64,000 nucleotides of DNA from contig NZ_QOVY01000013.1 of assembly GCF_003932955.1 (NCBI RefSeq), forward strand, positions 1-64,000. Direction: 5' to 3'. Below, one piece after another: positions 34,692 through 43,529 of the stretch (positions within the stretch are counted from its first letter, which is position 1; each line of letters begins with the position of its first letter). The notes below the pieces were generated by a model that saw nothing but the letters and a program-made list of their open reading frames with translations, searched no databases and was not told the origin of the DNA. This stretch comes from Chryseobacterium sp. SC28. Its GTDB lineage: Bacteria > Bacteroidota > Bacteroidia > Flavobacteriales > Weeksellaceae. Position numbers and translations under genes: made by a program.

Positions 34692-35342
34692 ATGAAAACA
34701 AAACTGATTGCACCTTCCCTTCTTTCCGCAGATTTTGGGAATCTCCAGAGGGATATCGAGATGCTCAACCGTTCTCAGGCAGACTGGTTCCACGTAGATG
34801 TGATGGACGGCCGTTTTGTCCCAAACATCTCTTTCGGATTTCCTGTGATGAAAACCGTTCAGCAGCACGCCAAGAAATTCGTGGACGTCCATTTGATGAT
34901 CGTGGAGCCGGAAAAATATGTCGAAGAATTCATCGAGTTGGGAGCAGATCTCGTTTCCGTGCATTACGAAGCCTGCGTTCATCTTCACAGAACCATTCAC
35001 CAGATTCAAAGCAAAGGCGCGAAAGCCGGCGTAGTTCTGAATCCTGCGACGCCGGTTTTGATGTTGGAAGATATTATTGCAGACGTCGATTTGGTTTTAT
35101 TGATGAGCGTCAATCCCGGGTTTGGCGGACAAAGATTCATCGAAAATACCTACAAAAAAATCAGCGAGACCAAAGATTTGATCCTTAGCAACAGTTCCAC
35201 CGCCTTGATCCAAGTTGACGGCGGCGTGACGCTCGACAATGCTTCCAAATTATTTGAGGCCGGAGCCGACGTTCTCGTTGCGGGTCATTCGGTTTTCTCG
35301 TCACAGGATCCCGAGAGAACCATTGAGCTGCTTAAATTTTAG
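34692..35342 (+). CDS. rpe: Ribulose-phosphate 3-epimerase
   Basis: Pentose phosphate pathway TIM-barrel enzyme interconverting ribulose 5-phosphate and xylulose 5-phosphate. Signature elements are present: APSLLSADFGNL, the metal and catalytic WFHVDVMDGRFVPNIS, VHLMI, LLMSVNPGFGGQ and the second catalytic Asp in QVDGGV. At 216 aa it is full length. Separate from its neighbours by 85 and 196 nt. Confidence 0.97.
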   Translation: MKTKLIAPSLLSADFGNLQRDIEMLNRSQADWFHVDVMDGRFVPNISFGFPVMKTVQQHAKKFVDVHLMIVEPEKYVEEFIELGADLVSVHYEACVHLHRTIHQIQSKGAKAGVVLNPATPVLMLEDIIADVDLVLLMSVNPGFGGQRFIENTYKKISETKDLILSNSSTALIQVDGGVTLDNASKLFEAGADVLVAGHSVFSSQDPERTIELLKF

Positions 35343-35538
35343 GAGTTAAGTCTCTCTATATCAAATTTTTGGTTTTTTTTCCGAAACTATCTTTATCGCT
35401 TACGATAATTGCTTTACCGATGTTTATTTTTGTTAAACCTAATCCATTTTCCACTGAACATTTTATTGAGAAATTAATGTTTTTATTGATTAAAAATCCA
35501 TATATTTGCGCTTCAAAATTGATCCCTAAGACTATATT

Positions 35539-35868
35539 ATGAGCACAATATTTACGCTGTTTATGATTCTGATTATCATTGCCTGCATCCTATTAATTAT
35601 CATCATTATGGCTCAAAATCCAAAAGGAGGCGGACTTTCCGGTACTTTCGGAGGCACATCTGCTGCCAATTTTGGGGTGCAGAGAACCAATGATTTTATG
35701 GAAAAAGCAACGTGGACTCTGGGTGCCACGATCGTTGTTTTGATCTTGCTCAGTATTGTCCTGACGGGAAAACCGTCCCAAGCGGCGCCCACGACGCCTA
35801 AGCCTGTAAAATCTGAGGCGCCCGCAAATCAAGCTCCGACCTCAAATCAATTGCCGGCAACAAAATAA
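35539..35868 (+). CDS. secG: Preprotein translocase subunit SecG
   Basis: Small inner-membrane subunit of the SecYEG channel. Two transmembrane helices (about 4-26 and 55-77) flank the conserved loop MAQNPKGGGLSGTFGG. The C-terminal 30 residues form a Pro/Ala/Thr/Lys-rich cytoplasmic or periplasmic tail, commonly variable in Bacteroidota. 109 aa. A TATATTTG -7 box at 35501-35508 lies 30 nt before the start without a well-spaced -33 TTG. Terminator follows at 35894. Confidence 0.94.
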   Translation: MSTIFTLFMILIIIACILLIIIIMAQNPKGGGLSGTFGGTSAANFGVQRTNDFMEKATWTLGATIVVLILLSIVLTGKPSQAAPTTPKPVKSEAPANQAPTSNQLPATK

Positions 35869-35893
35869 CGTAGAGATTATTCTAAAAAAATAG

Positions 35894-35926
35894 AAATCGC
35901 CTGAAATGCTTCGGCGATTTTTTTTG
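35894..35926 (+). terminator. Terminator of secG
   Basis: AAATCGCCTGAA pairs with TTCGGCGATTT around ATGC, followed by a long T-run. Confidence 0.88.
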
Positions 35927-35975
35927 TTCAATTCTATGAGCAAATTTTTATATCGAAAATGAAAGTTTATTCCAT

Positions 35976-36005
35976 TAAAAAGCCCACAAACTCAATTGCG
36001 GGCTC
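35976..36005 (-). terminator. Terminator of the lipoprotein/TonB-receptor operon
   Basis: On the minus strand AGCCCGCAA and TTGTGGGCT (one mismatch) form a stem around TTGAGT and are followed by TTTTTAATGG. It lies about 60 nt past the lipoprotein stop codon. Confidence 0.7.
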
Positions 36006-36063
36006 AAATAAAATTTGATTTGATATGAAGAAAAAAGAAAGTACTAATTAATTATGTAACCTC

Positions 36064-37290
36064 TTAGTTACCTGCATCTGCCACATCAAAAGCGACAACA
36101 CCAGACCATCCTTTTCCCCACTCCGGCAAAGCGGTGACACTTCCGGCTCCAACAGCGTTTTCGTTTACAGAGAAGACTGTGGATAAGGTCGTAGTAGCAT
36201 CAGGATATACTGTGGTATTTTTAGCTTTCACAAGAGTTGACACATTTACAAATTTGAAATTCGTCATATATGATCCACTTGTAAACCAAGCATAGGTTCT
36301 ATCTGTCTCAAAATCAAGACCGGTAGTATAATTTGCGAGTACAATGTTGTCAAACTTACCGTTGGAACCAGCTCTGATTTTCATACCTTGAGATTCAGAT
36401 CCCTTGACGTTACCAATAAAAGTAGCATTTCTGATTGTAGGATTTGAGGCGCCATTACCGTTGTTGGTATTGGGATCTGTGTCTTGTGTATCGGCTTCTA
36501 TACCTCTGTTTCCCGGCTCTGCAGCATTTACGTATTCTTTTTTCCTTGCAGCATAGATATATTCCGCAGTTCCCTGCCATCCTTCTGTCCAGTCAAAAGT
36601 GTCGTCACCATTTCCTAAGATTACAAGGTGATCCGCATTTACATTTCCTCCAAAGAATTCTATACCATCATCGGCACCATCTGTTATGCTGACGTAAGAA
36701 ACCACTGTTTGGCTTCCAACTCCAAAAAGAGAAAGACCGTTGAATTCTTTTTCCGGGTTATATTTGAAACCGCTGTCCTTGATAACCAGATATTTGATAA
36801 CTCCGGAATTATCAGCTTTGTTGGTTCCGCCGTAGGTAAGATCTCCCAATTCGGAAGTGGATGTTCCGGAAGCACTTCTGTTGCTTGGTGCATTTCCTAA
36901 AACCACGATACCTCCCCAATATCCTTGTGTGTGCTGAGCACCTTCGAAAACAACAGGATTGGTTTGCGTACCGTTGATGAAGATTTTACCCCCTCTGTCC
37001 ACAATCAGATAGTTGGCACCTTGAGCACCAACCACTCTGGTTCCTGCAGGGATAATCAAAGTCGCCCCATTTTCCACAAGAAGTTTACCATTCAGATTAT
37101 AAGTCTTTGAAGGATCTAAAGTTACCGTTGTACCGGTAGCTATTGAGCCTTTGAAGTTGGCAGGATCGATGGTAGGTCCAGCGGGTACAACGTCGTTATT
37201 ATCATCGTCATCATTACAAGAGACGTAAAGCGTGGAGACCGACGCCATCATCGTTAAGCATAAAGCTGCTTTAAAAAAGTTCTTTTTCAT
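36064..37290 (-). CDS. Surface lipoprotein with beta-helix-like repeats, partner of a TonB receptor
   Basis: A 408-residue lipoprotein. The signal peptide ends in STLYVSC with lipidated Cys25, and the next residues NDDDDNND are acidic, as in the Bacteroidota export signal that sends lipoproteins to the cell surface. The mature region is Gly/Asn/Thr-rich with short repeats such as GKLLVENGATLIIPAGTRV, GYWGGIVVLGNA and DGADDGIEFFGGNV, suggestive of a right-handed parallel beta-helix. It is encoded 37 nt after a TonB-dependent receptor gene on the same strand, so the two probably form a ligand-capture and transport pair. The ligand is unknown and the protein is not a SusD homologue by sequence. 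Confidence 0.82.
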   Translation of the reverse strand: MKKNFFKAALCLTMMASVSTLYVSCNDDDDNNDVVPAGPTIDPANFKGSIATGTTVTLDPSKTYNLNGKLLVENGATLIIPAGTRVVGAQGANYLIVDRGGKIFINGTQTNPVVFEGAQHTQGYWGGIVVLGNAPSNRSASGTSTSELGDLTYGGTNKADNSGVIKYLVIKDSGFKYNPEKEFNGLSLFGVGSQTVVSYVSITDGADDGIEFFGGNVNADHLVILGNGDDTFDWTEGWQGTAEYIYAARKKEYVNAAEPGNRGIEADTQDTDPNTNNGNGASNPTIRNATFIGNVKGSESQGMKIRAGSNGKFDNIVLANYTTGLDFETDRTYAWFTSGSYMTNFKFVNVSTLVKAKNTTVYPDATTTLSTVFSVNENAVGAGSVTALPEWGKGWSGVVAFDVADAGN

Positions 37291-37327
37291 AAAGTCAATT
37301 TTTAATTATTATTATTTAAATTTTTTT

Positions 37328-39793
37328 TTAAAATTCATAAGATAAGTTTAGGCCTATCTGCCTTCCTTTGGTGTAGCTGCGGTTGGTATATTTACCAACA
37401 TTGTCTATAACTTGTTCGATTTTATTGTCGGAGTTGATCAGGTTTTTTGCACTGATTCCTATGCCTATCTGATCAAAATAGAACTTGAGGTTGGCATCCA
37501 AAATATGAATGGGGTTTTCGTATAAATTCCCGACATTATTGGTTCCTAGCGCGAACAAGCTCTTCCCGACATAGGAATAAGACACTACGAAGTCTACGGA
37601 ATTTTTATCCGCAAATTTCTGGTTGTATCCTAGGTTGACATTGGCTAGGAAATCGGCGACGCCCTGCACGTCTTCTTTATCCTTGGCAAACTGAATGATC
37701 TTGCCTTCATTTTCCAAAGACAATTCTGCTTCGGATTTTAGTTTCTGTTCAGAGTGCATATAGGTGGCGTTCATAAAAGTGTACAGTCTGGAAGCGCTCC
37801 ACTTGTAGATGTCTTTTCTCAGCTCCACCTCTGCTCCCACAACGTAGCCGGAATTGGCGATGTTAAAGTATGTTTGGTCGCTGGATGATGCTGTAGAAAA
37901 TGTCGTGCGGGCAATTGGATTTTCGATATATTTCCCAAAAGCCGTGATGGAAAATACTTCTCCGGAATTAGGAAAAATCTCCCATTTCAGATCTACATTG
38001 TAATTGTCGGACGGATATAATGATGGATTACCATAAACGTTACTGGTGACATCGTAGTACGCAATCGGAATCAATTCTTTTGCTTGCGGCAAGGTATAAG
38101 TTTTGGATGCGGAAAGTCTCAGATTCTGTTTGTCGTTGACGCTGTATTTGGCATTAAACGCCGGCAAAAACTTTTTATAGGTCTTGTCTTTCTTTCCGTT
38201 TGGAAAGATGACATCATCCCAGTCGGTCTTTAGATCTACATAGTCATATCTGCCTCCCAACTGAACGACCAATCTTTCGCTGAATTTATAATCGAAATTT
38301 GCAAATCCGGACTGGATATTCTGTTTAAAGTTATAATAAAATGGTTTGAAAAGATCACTATTTGTCCTGAAGGTATTGTAGGTGATGATGCCATTGTTGT
38401 AAGCATTGATAAAGGCATCTACGTTGTTGGGATCTACCGCTGTAATGACGGAGAAGTTAAGACCAATCGTTGTGTTGTCGAACTGGCGATCTTTATAAGT
38501 ACCGTTGTAGCCGAGGTTTATTTTCAGATCGTTAATTTGTTTGGATAGGCTTACAAAACCATTGACTGTATTGTCCTTCAACTCATCAAAATATCGGTGG
38601 TTATTGATCGCACTGCTGGCAATCAAGTTATTGGTATTGGCATCAAAAGTATTCTGAAGCCTGTCTGGTCGTTTGCTGTTCAACATATTGTAACCCACAC
38701 CCCAGTCTGCAGACCAAGTGTCTGTGAGTTTGTGATTACCATACAATTGGTTGATCCAAGTAGATGTAATCTTATTATCCCCTCGGTTGATAATCACATT
38801 TGTCCCGATTTCCCGCATATAACCGTTGAAAAAACGGGCATCCTGACTGGACGAATGGATAAAATTACTGGTGAAATTGATCTTGTTTCTGGAGTTCAAT
38901 TTATAAGCCAGATTGACCAATGCCGTACTGTTTGTGCCATAGGTGTAGCGTTCTACATTCAATGCTTTGATAGCGTCGCCGGTCGCATCATAGAAGCCTT
39001 CCTGACCGGAACTGTAAACGTAACTGTTTTCAAATCCTGCATAGGCGAAAGCAGATAATTTCCCGAAGCTGTAGCCACCCTCAAAACTCATATTGGAGTT
39101 GAAAGGATTTTCGGCATTTTTAAAATTCCACTGTGTTTTGAACGGATAAGTGACGTAAGGATTTCCTTTTCTAAAATCTGCTTCTTCGTAGCCAAAGAAT
39201 CCCGGACCACCGTCCTGAAGTTTGAAGTTGCTTTTGTCAAAAGTCTGAAGATTGAGACTGCTGCCAATCTCCACTTTGAAGTAAGGTCTGCCCGAATGTT
39301 CCTTTGAAACAATATTGATGCTGGCGCCGCCAAAATCGCCCGAGAGCTTCGGATTATATACTTTATCCAGAGAGATATACTCTATGATAGATGTTTTGAA
39401 AATTTCGAGATTGATATTTTTATATTCCGGATTGTCCGAAGGAATGGTTAGTCCATTGAGGGTGGTGGCATTATAGCGGTCGCCCAAGCCACGGATCACG
39501 ATCTGTCCGCTTCCTTCTTGCTTCTGGGTTCCGGTTGCTTTGGTTACTGCCGAAGCCACATCCCCGATGCCCTGTTTTTCCAACTGCACAGCTCCCACTC
39601 TCTCTATCACTTCCACAGATTTTTTCTGGGTATTGATGATATTGGCTTCGGCACCTTTTTTGGCATTCCCAATGATCTTTACCTCATCGATTTTCTTTTC
39701 ATTTTTGAGTGTATCGGTAGTCGTTTGAGCCAACAGAATTGTGGTTGACATACAGAGAAACAAAGCACTGATGCTTATTGTTTTTACTTTCAT
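37328..39793 (-). CDS. TonB-dependent outer-membrane receptor
   Basis: Energy-coupled outer-membrane transporter. The signal peptide (MKVKTISISALFLCMSTTILLAQ) starts at the ATG at 39793; the Met ten codons upstream (39823) would add a polar Lys-rich segment and is less likely. The TonB-box/plug region IDEVKIIGNAKKGAEANIIN, then QIVIRGLGDRYNATTLNG in the plug, is followed by a 22-strand barrel and a C-terminal aromatic end (LNLSYEF). About 821 aa. It lacks the N-terminal carboxypeptidase-like domain of SusC proteins, so it is closer to siderophore/metal or small-ligand receptors. It is the upstream gene of a two-gene operon with the surface lipoprotein. Confidence 0.92.
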   Translation of the reverse strand: MKVKTISISALFLCMSTTILLAQTTTDTLKNEKKIDEVKIIGNAKKGAEANIINTQKKSVEVIERVGAVQLEKQGIGDVASAVTKATGTQKQEGSGQIVIRGLGDRYNATTLNGLTIPSDNPEYKNINLEIFKTSIIEYISLDKVYNPKLSGDFGGASINIVSKEHSGRPYFKVEIGSSLNLQTFDKSNFKLQDGGPGFFGYEEADFRKGNPYVTYPFKTQWNFKNAENPFNSNMSFEGGYSFGKLSAFAYAGFENSYVYSSGQEGFYDATGDAIKALNVERYTYGTNSTALVNLAYKLNSRNKINFTSNFIHSSSQDARFFNGYMREIGTNVIINRGDNKITSTWINQLYGNHKLTDTWSADWGVGYNMLNSKRPDRLQNTFDANTNNLIASSAINNHRYFDELKDNTVNGFVSLSKQINDLKINLGYNGTYKDRQFDNTTIGLNFSVITAVDPNNVDAFINAYNNGIITYNTFRTNSDLFKPFYYNFKQNIQSGFANFDYKFSERLVVQLGGRYDYVDLKTDWDDVIFPNGKKDKTYKKFLPAFNAKYSVNDKQNLRLSASKTYTLPQAKELIPIAYYDVTSNVYGNPSLYPSDNYNVDLKWEIFPNSGEVFSITAFGKYIENPIARTTFSTASSSDQTYFNIANSGYVVGAEVELRKDIYKWSASRLYTFMNATYMHSEQKLKSEAELSLENEGKIIQFAKDKEDVQGVADFLANVNLGYNQKFADKNSVDFVVSYSYVGKSLFALGTNNVGNLYENPIHILDANLKFYFDQIGIGISAKNLINSDNKIEQVIDNVGKYTNRSYTKGRQIGLNLSYEF

Positions 39794-39884
39794 TTTTGGA
39801 TTTACTTTTTTCTTCGTTGCCAAAGAAATGCTTTACAAAGCAATCCTAATGTATAATAATTAACAATTAATCTTTAATATCTTG

Positions 39885-39918
39885 TTACCAAAACCAAGGT
39901 AATATTAAATCAATATTA
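39885..39918. promoter_or_regulatory. Inverted repeats upstream of the TonB-receptor operon
   Basis: Within the 287 bp gene-free region between the receptor and the Sua5-type gene lie TTACC-N8-GGTAA (39885-39902) and TAATATT-N5-AATATTA (39900-39918), two overlapping inverted repeats about 100 nt before the receptor start. They could bind a dimeric regulator. No consensus for a known regulator is matched, and AT-rich palindromes occur by chance. Confidence 0.3.
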
Positions 39919-40080
39919 ACAGATTAAGTATTTTTAAAAATCCGTTCATTTATTGTTAAATTTGCGACAGATAATTCTAACTGCAAAAATGCTTTTAAAT
40001 TATTAAAATACTGTAAATCAGTGGTTTGAATTTTTAAAAATCTATTAACACCCCCAATTTCCCAAAAAGCAGCCTCAACC

Positions 40081-40635
40081 ATGGATTTTACCAAAGTCGT
40101 CGAAATTTTACAATCCGGAGGAAGCATTCTCTACCCCACCGATACGATCTGGGGAATCGGGTGCGACGCTACAAACACAGATGCCATCAAAAAAATCTTC
40201 GAAATAAAAAAAAGAGAGACCAACAAATCCCTTATTATTTTGGTAGAATCAGAAAAACGTCTCCAAGATTTGGTAGATGTTCCCGAAATGGCTTGGCAAA
40301 TAATGGATCTCAGCGAAAAACCCGTAACCATCGTCTACGACAAGCCTAAAAATCTGCCAAAAGAATTGCTCGCCCAAGACGGAAGCATCGGCATCCGAGT
40401 GGTCAAAAATGATTTCTGCAAAACACTCATCACCAAGCTCAACAAACCTTTAGTATCAACTTCGGCTAATCTGAGCGGACAAAAATCGCCAATGAAATAT
40501 AGTGATATTTCCGATGAGATAAAAAACTCAGTAGATTATATAGTAGAAGAATTTCACGACAAGGTTTCGGAATTCTCGGGCTCCTCCGTCATCAAAGTTT
40601 GGAACAACAACCAAATCAAAGTTTTGAGAGAATAA
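40081..40635 (+). CDS. tsaC: L-threonylcarbamoyladenylate synthase (Sua5/YciO/TsaC family)
   Basis: Makes threonylcarbamoyl-AMP for t6A modification of tRNAs reading ANN codons. The YrdC-type fold is indicated by the substrate loop ILYPTDTIWGIGCDA, KKRETNKSLIILV, EKPVTIVY, GSIGIRVV and the C-terminal KPLVSTSANLSGQ. At 184 aa it is the single-domain form without the Sua5 extension. A TAAATTTG -7 box is at 39956-39963. The downstream hairpin at 40640 is described separately. Confidence 0.92.
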   Translation: MDFTKVVEILQSGGSILYPTDTIWGIGCDATNTDAIKKIFEIKKRETNKSLIILVESEKRLQDLVDVPEMAWQIMDLSEKPVTIVYDKPKNLPKELLAQDGSIGIRVVKNDFCKTLITKLNKPLVSTSANLSGQKSPMKYSDISDEIKNSVDYIVEEFHDKVSEFSGSSVIKVWNNNQIKVLRE

Positions 40636-40673
40636 AAAACCGGCGGATGACCTTTTGCAAGATCATCCGCCGG
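40635..40673. terminator. GC-rich hairpin after tsaC; T-run only on the minus strand
   Basis: CCGGCGGATGA (40640-40650) pairs perfectly with TCATCCGCCGG (40663-40673) around CCTTTTGCAAGA. On the plus strand the 3' flank is A-rich (AAAAATAAAC), so it is not a standard terminator for tsaC; on the minus strand it is followed by TTTTTTATT. It may still block readthrough or protect the mRNA 3' end. A ten-codon frame MKKKLLLFSF begins at 40685. Confidence 0.6.
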
Positions 40674-40810
40674 AAAAATAAACTATGAAAAAAAAACTAC
40701 TTTTGTTTTCATTCTAATCTCAAAAAAAATACCGAAACGTTTTTGCGGACAGAATTTCCCGATTGCAGTGTTCGATTCAATTTTTAAAGTCAAAATGTCT
40801 TGATTCGGGA

Positions 40811-40950
40811 TTTGGGCGTATCTTCCTATTTTCCCAATCCTAAAAATCCAACGCAAAAATAGGAAGACCGCGCTATCCACTATTATCTTTCTTATGGGCT
40901 AGCAAGCCCATAAGAAAGGATAACCGTTACTATCGCTTACGCAGCTTCGC
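40811..40950. repeat. Palindromic intergenic element, copy B
   Basis: Second copy of the element at 24081-24229. It shows two hairpins. The first is TCTTCCTATTTT (40821-40832) with AAAATAGGAAGA (40856-40867), 12 perfect pairs. The second is ATCTTTCTTATGGGCT (40885-40900) with AGCCCATAAGAAAGGAT (40905-40921), 16 pairs with one bulged G. Conserved borders CGCGCTATCC and TTACTATCGCTTACGCAGCT follow copy A closely, while the stem sequences differ. It fills most of the 430 bp between tsaC and cca. Confidence 0.75.
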
Positions 40951-41000
40951 CATAGTAGAAACTTTTTCCAAAAGAATTATCTTTGCCTATTATTATAAAT

Positions 41001-41028
41001 GATAATTGATAATTGATAATTGATAATT
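41001..41028. repeat. Four tandem copies of a 7-bp repeat upstream of cca
   Basis: GATAATT is repeated four times without interruption (41001-41028), ending 38 bp before the cca start codon. Copy number of such short repeats can change by slipped-strand replication and may alter leader length. A TATCTTTG -7 box lies just upstream at 40978-40985, so the repeat would be in the cca mRNA leader. Confidence 0.85.
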
Positions 41029-41066
41029 GATTAATGATCACATTTATCTAATATTTTATTTTTCCA

Positions 41067-42500
41067 ATGATTATCAGCCTTACTCAAAATAAAAACTTCA
41101 AACTTTTCAAGATTATTTCGGAAGTTGCTTCCAGAAATGGCCAATCGGTGTACGCCGTTGGTGGTTTTGTAAGAGATCTTTTGATGAAAAGAAAAGCACC
41201 CACCGACATCGATTTTGTCACAGAATCCAACGGAATCGCCCTTGCAGAAAGCGTTGCCAAAGAAATGGATCCCACAACAAAAGTATCAATTTTCAAAACT
41301 TATGGCACCGCAATGTTCCGATACAAAGACTTGGATTTAGAATTTGTGGGCGCCAGAAAAGAAAGCTACAGCGAAGATTCCAGAAAACCATCCGTTGAAA
41401 CGGGAACCCTTGAGGATGACCAAAAACGCAGAGATTTCACCATAAACGCTATGGCAATTTCGCTTAATAAAGAAAATTTCGGAGAATTGATCGATCCTTT
41501 TGATGGCCTTCAAGATTTGAAAAAGAAAATCATCAGAACCCCTCAAAATCCCCATCAGACCTATTCCGACGATCCTTTGCGAATGATGCGAGCCATCCGC
41601 TTTGCAACGACTTTGGATTTTAAAATTGAAGAAAATTCTTTGAAAGCCATAAAAGATGAAGCCGAAAGACTCAAGATTGTGTCGATGGAAAGGATCATGG
41701 TTGAATTCAACAAAATAATGCTTTCCGAAAAACCTTCAAAAGGTTTAAAACTTCTTGAAGAAACTTCACTTTTACAATACATTCTTCCGGAACTTACTGC
41801 CCTGAAAGGCATCGAAGACATCGACGGACAGACGCACAAAGACAATTTTTACCATACGCTGGAAGTTGTGGACAACATCTCGAAGACAACAGACAAGCTG
41901 TGGCTTCGATGGGCAGCACTGCTCCACGACATCGGAAAAGCGCCAACAAAAAAATTTGTGAACGGCATCGGCTGGACGTTTCACGGCCACGAATTTCTGG
42001 GTTCGAAAATGATAAAATCGATTTTTAAAAGATTGAAACTTCCGCTGGGACAAGAACTGAGATATGTCGAAAAACTCGTGAGAATGCACGCCAGACCCAT
42101 TGCGCTGATTACGGATGAGGCTTCGGATTCTGCGTTGCGGCGTTTGCTTTTCGATTCTGGCGAAGATCTGGAAGATCTTTTCACACTTTGCAAAGCGGAC
42201 ATCACGACCAAGAATTATTCTAAACAGACCAAATTCAAACAAAATTTCGAATATGTGGCCACGAAAATCAAAGAAGTGGAGGAAAAAGACCAAGTCAGGA
42301 ACTTCCAACCACCGATTTCCGGGGAAGAAATTATGCTACTATTTGGTTTGAATCCGGGCAGAAAAATCGGAATTCTGAAAGAAAAAGTGAAGGAAGCAAT
42401 CTTGGAAGGCGAAATCCAAAATGATAAGACTGAAGCCAGAGAATTTGTGATCAATGAAGCCGAAAAATTGGGATTGGAAGTTAAAATTAAAAATGAATAA
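41067..42500 (+). CDS. cca: CCA-adding tRNA nucleotidyltransferase with HD domain
   Basis: Adds or repairs the 3' CCA end of tRNAs. The nucleotidyltransferase head has GGFVRD, the catalytic DIDF pair and RRDFTINAMA. The neck domain has DDPLRMMRAIRFA. An HD phosphohydrolase domain (LLHDIGK, HGHEFLG) follows in the second half, as in many class II enzymes. At 477 aa it is the long bacterial type. The 7-bp tandem repeats and palindromic element B lie just upstream. A short inverted repeat (AATGAATAAT/ATTATTCATT, 42490-42525) follows the stop but lacks a T-run. Confidence 0.95.
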   Translation: MIISLTQNKNFKLFKIISEVASRNGQSVYAVGGFVRDLLMKRKAPTDIDFVTESNGIALAESVAKEMDPTTKVSIFKTYGTAMFRYKDLDLEFVGARKESYSEDSRKPSVETGTLEDDQKRRDFTINAMAISLNKENFGELIDPFDGLQDLKKKIIRTPQNPHQTYSDDPLRMMRAIRFATTLDFKIEENSLKAIKDEAERLKIVSMERIMVEFNKIMLSEKPSKGLKLLEETSLLQYILPELTALKGIEDIDGQTHKDNFYHTLEVVDNISKTTDKLWLRWAALLHDIGKAPTKKFVNGIGWTFHGHEFLGSKMIKSIFKRLKLPLGQELRYVEKLVRMHARPIALITDEASDSALRRLLFDSGEDLEDLFTLCKADITTKNYSKQTKFKQNFEYVATKIKEVEEKDQVRNFQPPISGEEIMLLFGLNPGRKIGILKEKVKEAILEGEIQNDKTEAREFVINEAEKLGLEVKIKNE

Positions 42501-42604
42501 TATGTTTTTTTTCATTATTCATTTGTGAAAGAATTAACTTTTGACAAGCTTCTTTTGCATATTTATTGTTGCTTCTTGGTCACTAATCAAAACATTCATT
42601 TATT

Positions 42605-43354
42605 ATGAAAATTCTTGACAACAAAGTAGCTTTGGTTACTGGCGCAGGTTCCGGAATCGGACTTGCCATCGCAAAATTATACGCCAAAGAAGGCGCAAAA
42701 GTCATTGTTTCCGACATCAATGAGAAGCACGGACAATCGACGGTGGACGAGATTAAATCGGCGGGAGGCGAAGCCACATTTGTAAAAGCAGACACGACCT
42801 CGCCGGAACAGGTTGAGGCGCTCGTAAAAGCAGCGGTTGACACCTACGGCAGGTTGGACATCGCGTGCAACAATGCGGGAATCGGTGGCGAGCAAAACCA
42901 AGCCGGAGATTACAGCATCGATGGTTGGAAAAAGGTGATCGATGTAAATCTAGACGGCGTTTTCTACGGTTGCAAGTACGAACTGACGCAGATGGAAAAA
43001 AATGGCGGCGGCGTGATCGTCAATATGGCATCGATTCTGGGTTCTGTTGCAGCACCGTTTTCCTCCGCATATACCGCTGCAAAACACGCCGTGGTAGGGT
43101 TGACAAAAACAATTGGCGCAGAATATGGTCCGAAGAATATCCGCTGCAACGCCGTAGGTCCCGGTTATATAGAAACGCCGCTTTTGGAAAGCCTTAGCAG
43201 CGATCAAAGAAAAGGACTCGTCGAAAAACATCCCATCGGCAGACTTGGCAAGCCGGAGGAAGTGGCCGAGCTTGTACTTTTCCTTAGTTCAGAAAAATCG
43301 TCTTTTATGACTGGCGCCTACTACCTTGTGGATGGCGGTTATACGGCAGTTTAA
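42605..43354 (+). CDS. Short-chain dehydrogenase/reductase (SDR)
   Basis: NAD(P)-dependent oxidoreductase. Classical SDR features: cofactor loop TGAGSGIG (12-19), NNAG (89-92), Asn115 and the catalytic Ser143, Tyr156 and Lys160 (YTAAK), with the C-terminal YYLVDGGYTA end. Asp37 after the second strand (VSDIN) suggests a preference for NAD(H). At 249 aa it is a typical FabG-like enzyme, but the substrate cannot be assigned; it stands alone and not in a fatty-acid cluster. A terminator follows. Confidence 0.92.
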   Translation: MKILDNKVALVTGAGSGIGLAIAKLYAKEGAKVIVSDINEKHGQSTVDEIKSAGGEATFVKADTTSPEQVEALVKAAVDTYGRLDIACNNAGIGGEQNQAGDYSIDGWKKVIDVNLDGVFYGCKYELTQMEKNGGGVIVNMASILGSVAAPFSSAYTAAKHAVVGLTKTIGAEYGPKNIRCNAVGPGYIETPLLESLSSDQRKGLVEKHPIGRLGKPEEVAELVLFLSSEKSSFMTGAYYLVDGGYTAV

Positions 43355-43378
43355 GCAATTACAACAACAACTATAATT

Positions 43379-43412
43379 AAGGACATTCACTTTTTTGTGG
43401 ATGTCTTTCTTG
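43379..43412 (+). terminator. Terminator of the SDR gene
   Basis: AAGGACATTCAC (43379-43390) pairs with GTGGATGTCTTT (43396-43407) with one G-U pair around a T-rich loop and is followed by a T-rich tail. Confidence 0.75.
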
Positions 43413-43529
43413 TTTTAGCATCCAAATTTTTAGAAGATCTGTAAAACTTTCGGCGGTATAAATGAATGATCTAAGATTGTTTTTTTCTAAATTTGATACC
43501 GAAAATCAACAGTTCATTTTATATACAAA

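Noticed and set aside
40683-40880. Minus-strand 65-codon frame after tsaC
   Set aside because: It overlaps the palindromic element, has no conserved segment and lacks a start context; treated as non-coding.
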